A DNA stretch of 58,052 nt, from NCBI RefSeq assembly GCF_963678635.1, contig NW_026970969.1:126001-184052 (forward strand), written 5' to 3'. Positions within the stretch are counted from its first letter, which is position 1. Every line of letters starts with the position of its first letter. Made by a program: the position numbers and the translations under genes. This DNA comes from Symsagittifera roscoffensis (Eukaryota; Xenacoelomorpha; Acoela; Convolutidae). Below are positions 42,810 through 53,286 of this stretch, piece by piece. Below the pieces are notes generated by a model that was given only the letters and a program-made list of their open reading frames with translations, searched no databases and was not told where the DNA came from.

Positions 42810-45800
42810 ATGAAACTTGAAATGCGGGGACTGTGGGAAAATATACAGTAGAGCCGATGCCGCTCGACAACGCAAGAGTTGTGTGCGAGGAGTTATTTCG
42901 GTCCGGAATGTAGTTATTGTACATACAACCAGCAAGAAATAATTTTCCATACAAGCAAGAAGAACTTAAGGTCATCCTCAATGTCAACAAAGTGTGTATC
43001 GTGTGAGAAAAAAATTCCAAGCTATTACTCACTTCAACAGCATCGCAAGAAAGATCAAAGGTTGAAAGTGAGAAAACGGTTGGTTTTGTTGCTGATTTGA
43101 ATGAAATCTTTGAAAACGAGGATGATAAGGATCAGCTACGAGATGAGTTGAATGCTCTTCAACACTTCTGGACAGATAACGAGATGGAAAATGGGCGCCA
43201 CAAACTATTCAATTTTCAACTTTCAAAATAAGATACTAATCTAACTATTAAAAAATGGATCAAGTCTTGGAAAAACTTGATTGTGAAGAAAGATCAACAA
43301 TGCATTGGGATTTGTGTTACGTATTACAGAAACCGGCAAATATCGTTATTTCTACGCTCATGAAAAAAACACACTCTTTAATAAATCTATGCTGCTTTAA
43401 ACTAAAGCAAACTTGACGACTATACAGAACATGGTCAATAAGCAACATATCATTGAAGTTTGTACACAAGAGAGACAAAACACGAAATGGCGATTCAAGC
43501 TGATCACTATTGTGACCATTTTTGCTGCCCTACTAAAAAACGTACCCATGGGATGTCCAGATTCAGTGATTCCCGAACCCTTTCTGAGGAATCATCAGGT
43601 TAGTTGTTCGTTTTCGGATGCGCTCACGCAACAACCATACAATGACAATATGTGTTTGTTTGGAGCACATGCAGTTCATTTACATGGAACAACTATTCTT
43701 GAAAGATCCACCTCCATGATTGTTAATGCTTTTTGTGATCCGAATCACGTCCATGAAGTTTCGATGGATAATATACCAATAGGTGAAGATGTAGAAGAGA
43801 AAAACATCATTATCTACGAAATCAACACTGGAGACGGAAATTTTGTGGGAAAATTAGCTCGGAAGAGTATCGGTAAAAACGAGAATATAGTGAGGTTTCT
43901 ACGATACAACAATCAAATTTTTATCTCATTAACATCGTTAACTTTTTCAAATGCAGCTGATGCCCAACTTGCGATAAATTTTTCCATCTATCTCAAAATC
44001 TCAATGAGCATCTTCTACGATGCAATTATCGACTCAAAAACATTTACCCCAAAAATGTTTAGACTCTACGAAAGGCGTCGTTTGAAAAGCTGTATGAGTT
44101 CAATATTGAGTACACCAAAGACCAAACATTATTCAAAAAGTTCGCTATTTTTGAATTTGAATCAATTTGTGCGCCATCCGAAGAACTGAAACCAACCAAA
44201 ACATTAACTTGGATTGGGAAGCATAAAACCATATCAGTGTCAACTTCATCGAACTTGCTTGATAAACCTACACTTTTGTATGACAAAGATCCGCAATCCT
44301 TCATTTTTAACTTGTGGCAAACTTGGAGATGTTAGCGGGAAAAAAAACGAAACCGAAGTTTTTTTTAGAACCGACAACTATTCTTGAGACATTAAGACTG
44401 AAGCAAGAGAGTGTGAAGATGAATGTATCGTGGATGAGGAAGACATAGACGCATCCACTCACTTTCTCAGGTTAAAAAAAATCAATTGAATTATTTGATT
44501 CAACATCTTGAGAGATACACGAATACTCTACCAGTATTTGGATTCAAAAGTGGTCGGTATGATATAAAACTCATTCATTCATACCTCACTCTCTGCCTTT
44601 CTAACGAAAAAAAAATTGAGTCTTCAGTTATCAAGAAAGCAAACGACTTTGTTTTCTTCAAGTTTGGAGATTCTCAGCTTCTGGATATTATGAAGTTTTT
44701 GGGCGGAGCTACTACTTTAGACTCTTTTGTAAAAGCTTACAAAGTTAGTTAGATTAATGGATACTTTCCATACGAGTAGTCTGATGCTCCCAACAAGCTT
44801 AATGAACAATAACTACTCTCGTATGATGACTTATACATTAAACTGAAGAATAGCAACCGTCTCGATAAAAAGCTTGATATTTATGCAAAACTTCTCAACA
44901 CTGGGATAATGAAGAGCAAGCATTGAAAATACCCGGCCTCAAAATTAAACCACCTACGGGTTTGGAAAACTACGACTACTTGAAATCTATCTGGGAACAG
45001 GAAAAGATGACAACATTTCGCTCATGAAAAAGAGATAGACATATTAAAGCTCGGCTCCACACTAGCGAATCTAGTCAATAACTGTCTACACAAGTCCGCC
45101 GACTATAAGTTTTACCCATTCTGTTCGCGTGATAGTGACTGGCTTGAAAAAATACGGGAAGACACGACCGGTGGTCCCTCAATTGTATTCACAAGTAAAG
45201 CAGTCGTAAAAATAATGTTGTGTAAAACAATTGTTGGTTTTGATGCTAGTCAACTCTATCCCTATTCTATGTGTCAGAAAAATCCCAGAGGTTTATATAC
45301 GAGATAGGACTACGATGAAACACGAAAACTCAATGCAAAACAAAATCGAGTTCGAACATTTGAAAATATGGTCTTTTCATATACTTTCAAGCAACCAGAC
45401 CTGAACGTGAAAATGAGAATTACTACACTACTGGAAAACAGAAAAACACTGATTGCTTTAGTGTTGATGATTATTGCAATCAATGTAAGACTTTGAAGCA
45501 ATGGGTTTTTATTTCCGTTTTTGTCCTTGTCAAGAAGAGAGACCGAGCCTAACTGATGATTATATCAAACGCGGAACCAAGAAAAGGGAAATGGATGAGC
45601 TTCGAAAAGATAAAATTCGAGAAAAAGGATACTCTATAGAAGAAATGTAGGAGTGTAGTTGGTAGGAACAATTTAAAAACAATGCAGAATAAAAAATCAC
45701 GTTAAAACTCACTTTCCCTTCAAAATGCCTCTTTCTGCCAATCCACTAATGCAAAAAATAGAAAGGAAACAAGATTCTGCTCTTTGCAATGCGATCTGAG

Positions 45801-46931
45801 TAATCCAGGTGAATTAAAAACAAAGTTTTTAATTTTAATCTATTTTCAAGAATATGGATGTTAACAGAAACGATATTGGAGAATATATGAAGACATATGT
45901 GGAAGAAAATGATTTGTCAAAGCAACCGCAAAGAACGTTGATATCGAGTTTCAAGTTGATCATCGGAAATATTATCACACCATTTTTCCACTTTTACTTT
46001 AATCTTGGACTACAGTGTAACAAAATACATCGTTTTGTACAATACACAGCGCACAGAGTATTCAACAGTCTGTTGTTGATTCTAGGCGAGCCGGCGGTGA
46101 AAATCCCTTATGTGGCGTAGTAGCCGAAACAATAAAATTTCTAGGAATTAGTTACTACGGCTATAAAAAAATGGATATATCAAAACATACAATGACAAAA
46201 TATCTTGGAGACGAAAAAACTCATAAAGCTATCAATAACCAATTCTTCAAGAGACTTAATATCGTAGCTAAAGATTTGTATGAAGTGAAATTTGTTGAAT
46301 CTACTATAGAGCATCGTGAACCAATTGTTTTAGGACTGTTCAAACTACAGTAAGTCAAGTTAAGAAGGTTGGAGCTGTATTATAACTTTTTCGATAAGTT
46401 TTGCGATGTCAAAAATTCGAAGGTTTCAAAATGTATTCAGATTCCCTCTGTTTGGCTTGGGCAGAAGAAGATTTAGATGATTGTATCTTTCCTAGCGAGT
46501 GAGCAGAATGGACTGAAAATCGAAGCAAGGACTGTCGAGACGACTTCAGGGTAGATGAGAAAAACAACTTTTTCCCCATAGTTGCTGTTCTTAACATAAG
46601 AAAAACGACGAGAGAGAACCAGGATTGTTCAAGGAGGAGTTCAGATGCTTTGAAATGTTTAGCCTGTGTAGTAAAACCTATTAAAAGTCAAAATTATAAG
46701 TTTAGCAGTAAAAGTTTGAGCACACGCGCAATAGAAGACTAGGAGGTGAACCGATGGCGAAGTATCGACAAATACTGGATGATGCAGTGATTTTTAGGTC
46801 AACAAAAAGAGGATGTAAAACGTTAAATACTAAGTCGCAACTTATAAACAAACTAAAAAGGACTGAGCTATTCTCATCCTAAATGGGAAGTTGAATATGA
46901 TAGAATACATATTAAACATATAAATTCGTAG
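42810..46931 (+). pseudogene. Protein-primed family B DNA polymerase, copy 3
   Basis: N-terminal zinc fingers: LKCGDCGKIYSRADAARQRK (His replaced by Gln), CSYCTYNQQEIIFHTSKKN and KCVSCEKKIPSYYSLQQHRK. The long frame 43413-44189 follows with VCTQERQNTKWRFKLITIVT, GCPDSVIPEPFLRNHQ and an OTU-like DNMCLFGAHAVHLHG. ExoI reads FEFES (Asp to Glu); ExoII GFKSGRYDIKLIHSYL (44486-44752). Motif A FDASQLYPYSM is at about 45240. Motif B is GISYYGYKKM, altered from NSxYG. Motif C is MYSDSLCLAW, keeping only the second Asp. The C-terminus ends LSYSHPKWEVEYDRIH with TAG at 46929-46931. About ten stops or shifts. Confidence 0.88.
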
Positions 46932-47539
46932 GTGGTTATATAGTAAAATTGTATACGATGCTGTGAATTAATACATTTTCTCTGTAATTAATCTTTTTTT
47001 TGTAAATTTTTTTAAACGCTACATTTGGGTAAACAGTATATTGTGTTTTGATTAAGAAAATATTTAGAATCTGGCACATTGGCAAAATTGAGCTCCAAAA
47101 TTTTTTGAAAGTTGCTATCTTACCATCTGAAACTATGACCAATCATAATACATTGGAACATCTGTTCCCACGTAATTCACCAATAATTTCCATTTGCGAA
47201 AAAACTAGACGTTTCAACGTTTTTCTTACCATTATCTTACTATCACACAAACCATAAAACTTTACCATTGGTTTTCCCTATTTTAATACATTGTAGACTC
47301 TATTCCCTGTGTTAATACATAGAGTGATGACCGGATACTCTATAGCCTCTGTTAATACACATGGGTCATCAACCCCCCCCCCCCCCCCCCGACGACTTGA
47401 ATCCAACATGTACTGTTGATCTATTTTTGAGTTTTTGTTTCTCACATTCCTAAGTTAACTTTGAATAATTTTTTAACTTGCAACGCATTTTGTTAAATAC
47501 CTGCAGAATTTAAAAAAAAAGGGATCTACCTGTAACACT
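46932..47539. other. polB 3' flank with 18-C tract
   Basis: Contains ACCATTGG-type block (about 47270), GATGACCGGATACTC and an 18-base C run at 47373-47390. The minus and plus frames of 68-69 codons here overlap each other and show no domain. Confidence 0.5.
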
Positions 47540-47835
47540 TTCTTTTTTGAAAAAAAATATGGAACGAGATAATGTGTACTATTGTCTACCGATACATGAT
47601 TTATATTATAATATTTTACTTGTAAACATACACAATATTCATCAACCTTTCCTTAAATTTTCATATATGGTTATAATGTTCCTGTCAGTAACATTTTGCT
47701 ACAAAGAGCGAAAGACTTTTCCAAAAAAAAACCTCGTTTCTCCTTTCAAAAGTTTTGTTCCGGTAAAAAGTCTGTACGAAACTTTGGATTATTATTTGGA
47801 TAAATATTAAGTGAATCATTGTTAACTAGCTCCAT
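47540..47835 (-). pseudogene. Gene Q: possible structural protein N-terminus
   Basis: ATG at 47835-47833 reads MELVNNDSLNIYPNNNPKFR then TDFLPEQNF and TGA at 47748. Further coding-like sequence (KVDEYCVCLQVKYYNINHVS) lies in another frame to about 47540. A start with a Tyr-Pro-Asn-Asn turn and an 'F-T-x-x-LP' pattern recalls proteins of Polinton-like elements of aquatic invertebrates, perhaps a capsid-associated protein. The likeness is from memory and short. It begins 21 bp after gene P on the same strand, a compact viral-style spacing. Confidence 0.35.
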
Positions 47836-47856
47836 AGTATATGATTCCTTGATTCC

Positions 47857-48876
47857 TTATAGTTTGTTATACTTCAGAAATTGCATGTACGTCTTTAAGA
47901 AAAAAACTGAGGTGACTCTATGTTGCGATAAAGTATTTGTTTCACTCAATCCTAAAACGACCTGTTAAAAACATTTTGCATGTTTTCTAATCAACCAAAT
48001 CAAGTACGAAAACCCAACTGTTCCAAATTTTGCAAAGAGTTTTGGTACTTTTTTCATTAGTTGAACCAATCGATGAAAAATTGGATAAAACAAGCAATGT
48101 TTTGACTCGGTAACATAAATCGAATGCCAAATCCATCCATCAATATCCATTTATAAAATTGGATAAGTCACGGAGTGCTCGAAGACTTACAAGGAGTGAA
48201 TCACAACTTGTTAGGATGTTTTGTTTTTGTTAGAAAGAAAAGCTCTCCATTTTTACTCTCCACATTTCTGCGTTTTGTCAGCTCTACCCCTAAAGGAGAA
48301 CCTACCTGGAACTTTTGACTGTAACCAGAACTTGTAAAAAACACAGCTTCCTTTTGACAATCTTCCTTTTTATTGTTTTTGGTACAACTACAGTTGTTTC
48401 TAACTAATATAAAATTTGGAAAACCTGTAGTTTGCGCTGTAAGGCACATAGAAAAACTTCAACAGACCCTTTTTAGCGCTTTTATTCATTTTAAAGTTGT
48501 CTGAAAGGATGGTTTTGTTCTAATTTTAATTTATTAGGTGTTTTTTTTTTGTGTGTGGGCCAATGAATATGGAATAATAAACAGCTGGCACATACGCGTT
48601 ATTCGTTAAACGAAGTGATCGAATACATGGGTTGTAAGCCTTCATGTGAACCTTACAAAAACCTCCTATAATGGAGGGAAGCTACGAAAATCCATAAAAA
48701 TTGCTATCATCCCAATTGTTTTGCTGAGTTTCCTGCCAAAGAAGCGCGTCTGGTTGGAACTGAACCGAACAAATATATGACAAAACATTAGTTTTTGAAA
48801 CCGAACCATTGAACAAGAAACTATAAGGAACAAGTGTAGTAACTCGACACCATTCTTTTTTTCGTTTGATAGACAT
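47857..48876 (-). pseudogene. Gene P: unknown, possible structural protein
   Basis: A decayed reading over about 1 kb. It begins MSIKRKKEWCRVTTLVPYSF, SYICSVQFQPDALLWQE, then after a TAG MKAYNPCIRSLRLTNNAYVP and AVYYSIFIGPHTKK. In another frame come TTGFPNFILVRNNCSCTKNN and GYSQKFQVGSPLGVELTKRR; then WMDLAFDLCYRVKTLLVLSN, and finally VVLGLSETNTLSQHRVTSVF, ending TAA at 47859-47857. At least five frame changes or stops. Aromatic-rich beta-like sequence fits a capsid or fibre protein, but I identify no family. Confidence 0.45.
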
Positions 48877-49569
48877 AAATGTTGACTAACATTTTCGATT
48901 TACAAACAATCTCTTGGTAATTTGAATAAAAAAATACCTGTTTTTTTTTCGGTTTTGTAACTCTCCCGAACAGTCTATATATATATTTTGATCTTGTTCA
49001 GATATCGTTAGCTATAAGGTCTTGCTATAGTTTCAGATGCTAAAGATCGTCAAACACTCAGATATAGTTCTTTTTATTATTGGGAAGGTTTTAATTCCAT
49101 TCAAACTCAATAATTTCGTGTCTTTCATTGTTTTTTGAACATTGTTGCCAAATGTAGCAAACTGTTGGACTAAATTTACCATTTTTTTGCAAAAACAAAT
49201 AAGGCTCACATCCGCTTGTTCACTTTCAGTTGAAGCAACTGGTGAAGTTTTATAATTTGTTATTTGCTAGATACATTTTATATTTCTTTGATTAAATTGA
49301 AAATTATCCGGCTGGTACTCGAGCAGAATAAAGAACTAAAACTCTACATCACTTCCAAGGTTTTTACTCAGGTTTTTTTAAATCAAAAAACTCTAGTTCT
49401 TCGTTTTTATCATATTGCACGAACATTTGAACTTTAAAAGGAAAATTAAACAATGAAAAAAAAATTTCGAAGGTTTTTCGAAAACTTTAATACTCATTTG
49501 ATAAGCACATTTTAATAAGTAGCAAAAAAAAGTTGCAGGACATAACGAGTTTTGGCACTTCACAACTGA
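48877..49569. other. AT-rich stretch before duplication junction
   Basis: No gene seen. Ends at about 49570, where sequence identical in layout to 39433 onward begins. Confidence 0.45.
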
Positions 49570-49734
49570 TTTGATGACTTTCAGCGCTTTTTCTTCTCTT
49601 ATTACATTGGTTTTTCATTGTTTCTGATCAACAGACATGCAAAAAGTAGTTTTCTTAATGATTAAGTTCGGAAGAAGATTTTCATAAAGACTAATAAATA
49701 ACTGTGCAGAAAAAGTGTAATGGTTTATTTGGGC

Positions 49735-51245
49735 ACGACGCTAAAATTAGTTCGTAATTTTTTCTACAAAATTCGAAAACTGTTACATTTTTCAATGGAA
49801 TACGAAAAAAGTTTCAATTTTTTCAGCAAATTGTAAGAAATTTTTTTTCAATTTATTCAACAATCGCATGCAAAAAAATTTCCTTTTTTTCCTACAAAAG
49901 CGAAAATGGTTTCAATTTTCTTCAACAAAATGGAAAAATGTATCAATTTTTTCAAGCTCATGTAAAAAATATCGCATTTTTTTTTCACAAATGCAAAAAA
50001 GTGTTTAACTTTTTTCTTGCAAATGCCAAAAGTGTTCCAATTTTAAAGGCAATATGCGAAAAAAGTTTCAGTTTTTTTGACTATAGGCGAAAAGTGTTTC
50101 AGCTTTTTCCTACATATACAAAAAGTGTTTCAATTTTTTCAGCAAATTGTCAAAAAAAGTTTCAATTTATTCAACAAGTGCATGTGAAATGTTCGCACTT
50201 TTTTCCTACAAATGCAAAAATTGTTTCAGATTTTTTCAGCAAACTGTGAAAATTGTTTCAATTTTTTCAAGCGCATGTTCTTTCAGCGCATGTTTTTTTA
50301 TTAAAAATGCGAAAAGTGTTTAACTTTTTTCTAGAAAATGCCAGAAATGTTCTAATGTTCTGACAAGATGCGAAAAGTGTTTCAGTTTTTTTTTGTCAAA
50401 AGGCAAAAAGTATTTTCCTTTTTTCCTACAAATGCGAAAGGTGTTTCAATTTTGCTACAAAAAGTGAAATTTATTTCACTTTTTTGACAAGCTGCAAAAA
50501 TATTTCACTTTTTTCGACCAAATGCGAAAATGATTTCAGTTTTTTTTGCAAATTGCAAAAAGTTTTCCAATTTTTTCCTACAATAGAAATGCAAAAAGTG
50601 TTTCATAGTTTTCTTGAAAATTCCAAAATGTTCCTTTTTTTCTAACCAGAGGCAAAAATTGTTCCTTTTTGGACACTATGCGAAAAGTGTTTTACTTTTT
50701 GACAAGATGCGAAAAGTGTTTTAGTTTTTTTGACAAAACGCGAAAAGTAATTCACCTTTTTCCTACAAGTGCGAAAGATGTTTCAATTTTGCTACAAAAA
50801 AGGAAAATTTATTTCACTTTTTTGACAAGCTGCAAAAATATTTCACTTTTTTCGACCAAATGCGAAAATGATTTCAGTTTTTTTTGGCAAATTGCAAAAA
50901 GTTTTCCAATTTTTTCCTACAATAGAAATGCAAAAAGTGTTTCATAGTTTTCTTGAAAATTCCAAAATGTTCCATTTTTTCTAACCAGAGGCAAAAATTG
51001 TTCCTTTTTGGACACTATGCGAAAAGTGTTTTACTTTTTGACAAGATGCGAAAAGTGTTTTAGTTTTTTTGACAAAACGCGAAAAGTAATTCACCTTTTT
51101 CCTACAAAATGCGAAAAATGTTTCAATTTTTTGACAAGGTGCACAAAATGTTTCACTTTTGTTCGACAAAACGCAAGAATTTTTTAATTTTTTTTCTAAA
51201 AAGTGTCAAAAATGTTTGAGTTAATTTGACAGGATACAATAAATG
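49735..51245. repeat. T-rich minisatellite array 3
   Basis: About 1.5 kb, the longest of the three. Besides the 31-40 bp units it has a higher-order tandem duplication of about 338 bp (50431 to about 50767, repeated to about 51105). Sequence otherwise follows array 2 closely. Confidence 0.82.
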
Positions 51246-51398
51246 ATCAGGTGTGTAAAACTTGTATAAAACTTTTCTAATGTTTTCCTAATATGTATGC
51301 AAAAAATAAGGAAGATTTTTAGGATGTGTGCAAATTCGGAGCACAAAAGTAAATTCTAAATGTTGTTCAATGATTTACTCTGAACCTCTCATATAATC

Positions 51399-51779
51399 TC
51401 ATAATTGAAATGAAATTGAAAAAATTAAATAATTAAAAGGAACAAAACTAATACCAAAGAACAAATATTTACAAAAAATTTGAGTAAAGAGCTGTTGAGA
51501 GTTCTGGAGGTTCTCTATAGAACGCAAAGCTGGTCTTGCCCCCATAGCTGGTGGTTGCCTTGGTGGTTCGCTGCTTGGAGTTCTTGGCTCTTCGATGGTA
51601 ACCACATATCTAGAGTCAGGAGTTTAGGGGTAGTTCATTCCTACATTCTCAGCCACTTCCTCCATCAATTGCCTTTCTCCAAGTTGGTTCTCTGTCATGG
51701 GTACTTGCATCATAAGATTTTGGTTGAAATCTCTTCGCATCACTTCAAATATGTGCCAGACGTGGATTGGGATGTCCAT
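51399..51779 (-). pseudogene. Gene M, unknown acidic protein, copy 3
   Basis: Starts MDIPIHVWHIFEVMRRDFNQ and keeps ENQLGERQLMEEVAENVGMN, then a TAA after NYP where copy 2 has Glu. The rest (PDSRYVVTIEEPRTPSSEPP and the hydrophobic tail) follows in frame. Lacks the 25 codons like copy 2. Confidence 0.5.
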
Positions 51780-52064
51780 TCATGCCAGAAAACTTCAGAG
51801 ACTGTTTCGAGAACTTGACTTAGTACTAGATTAGGCAAAAATTCTGCAGAGTACATGAGGAGATCACTGTTACGCTACTGAGAAGATCATTTTACTTGAT
51901 AAAAAGAGTAAAAACATTAAAAAAAGCTGAGAGAAGGAGTAGCTGACTGAAGATAGGTTAAAATTAGGGTGTTAAGAGCTGAGACAGGAGGTATTTGACG
52001 GTGGTTTACTTAAAACTAAAATGATTTTTATGGAGTGAGGGGTACTTTTAACTGGAATGGGTGG

Positions 52065-52155
52065 TTTTAACCAATCAGTTTGGGTTGTAGTCTTGGCCAA
52101 TCAGATTCCAGCTTCCTTTTATGGAATTCTTATATAAAGTCGTGTCCAATCGGAA
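52065..52155 (+). promoter_or_regulatory. CCAAT/TATA promoter-like block 3
   Basis: CCAAT at 52071 and 52097, TTATATAAAG at 52130-52139, CCAATC just after. The 44-codon frame follows at 52246-52380, again intact. Confidence 0.45.
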
Positions 52156-52324
52156 ACAAAGTTCCATTTTAGGTACTTTTTAGACAACGTTGTTTCCAAT
52201 CAGAGGAGTCTTACAATTAAAATATGCACAAAAGCATTCGCAAAAATGAAGGAACAAAAATTGCTTGCTGTAAAAATAAGAAAAGTTGCTGATATAATTA
52301 ACAAAAGAAAGAAAAATAATAAAA

Positions 52325-52845
52325 TTAAAATCTCCGAAAGTTTTCTAACGAAGTTAAATTTTTTTGTATGTAATCAATGAGAAACTGCTGATTTTTGAGT
52401 AGATAGTCAAGTTCTTTGATTTTGATGTAGATTTGAGAGGATAACTCAAAATTGATGAAATTTTCAAAGCAAATCTCTGGAAATCTGATTCCAAACCTGA
52501 TCAAGTGTTTGAGCTCTAAAAATCTTTAAAATAATGAGTAAAAAAGGGTTTTTGCTGGAGATTTTTTTTTTTACAAATTTGGTTATCGGGTAGGGGATAA
52601 AAAGAATCTTTGATATATTGTTGTACGAATTTTTTATAACTTCGAACTTTCTAAATTAAATAAAATTTCTTCTTGTGAGGTGTAATTCAGCCGGAAGTTT
52701 CAAGCTTTGATAAGCAATATATGGATCAAAAGTAAACTCTTTGATTGAGTAAGTTTCCCCAAATGGGCGTTTAATTAGTCGGAGAACTCTCTTATGGACA
52801 TTATATATAATTGTCCAAAAAATTAGGAAAAAAAAGAGTCAACAT
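52325..52845 (-). pseudogene. Gene X, copy 3
   Basis: Starts with hydrophobic MLTLFFF-type sequence at 52845. KRVLRLIKRPFGETYSIKEF and FDPYIAYQSLKLPAELHLTR are as in copy 2, with the same stop after RRNFI. The C-terminal NQQFLIDYIQ region is present with a Ser for Phe-type change (QQFLIDYIQK preceded by a base substitution). Terminal TAA at 52327-52325. Confidence 0.42.
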
Positions 52846-52983
52846 CTATTTCATCAATAAAAAATTAATCGTGTTTTTTTTCTTTTAAAGTAACTCGAGG
52901 AAGTTCAAATGTTTTTTGATAGACGTTTTTCAAATAATGACTAAATTGTTCAAAAAATTATAAAGAGTTCATTTTTGGAAAAT

Positions 52984-53110
52984 GCTCGATTCTGATTGGT
53001 CTTACTGAAGGGATACTCAATTCTGATTGGTTGATTCGCCCTAAGCAACAGTACAAAAAATTCTTTTCATTCTAATTTTCTTTTTTCTTAAAAGCAATCG
53101 CACTATATAT
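52984..53110 (+). promoter_or_regulatory. polB copy 4 promoter: two ATTGG boxes and TATA
   Basis: GCTCGATTCTGATTGG at 52984-52999, second TTCTGATTGG at 53021-53030, TATATAT at about 53104-53110. Compared with copy 3 about 35 bp of T-rich sequence is inserted between the second box and the TATA box. Confidence 0.55.
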
Positions 53111-53156
53111 TGTCTTACTACTTGAAACTGTTTTCAAAAAATTTCAACAATTCAAA

Positions 53157-53267
53157 GTAAGTATAGATTCTTAAACTTTTTTGGGACATTTCATATCTCC
53201 CATTTGTTTAGGTACCATGTAATTTAGTTTAATTTCGGTACATGCTAAATCTCCCAATTTTATTCAG
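53157..53267 (+). other. 5' intron of polB copy 4
   Basis: Same donor, acceptor and 111-bp length as the intron at 42680-42790. Confidence 0.6.
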
Positions 53268-53286
53268 GTGCCAGCACTCAACAGGA

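Noticed and set aside
47373-47390. C18 and G11 homopolymers as regulatory elements
   Set aside because: Length differs between copies (18 against 12), as expected from slippage or sequencing error.
47547-47810. 87-codon plus frame
   Set aside because: It overlaps gene Q on the minus strand, whose start is more protein-like and fits the neighbouring gene P.
36245-51245. Regular repeats in the T-rich arrays looking like a CRISPR array
   Set aside because: The units are degenerate, without unique spacers of constant length or cas genes, and the context is animal DNA.
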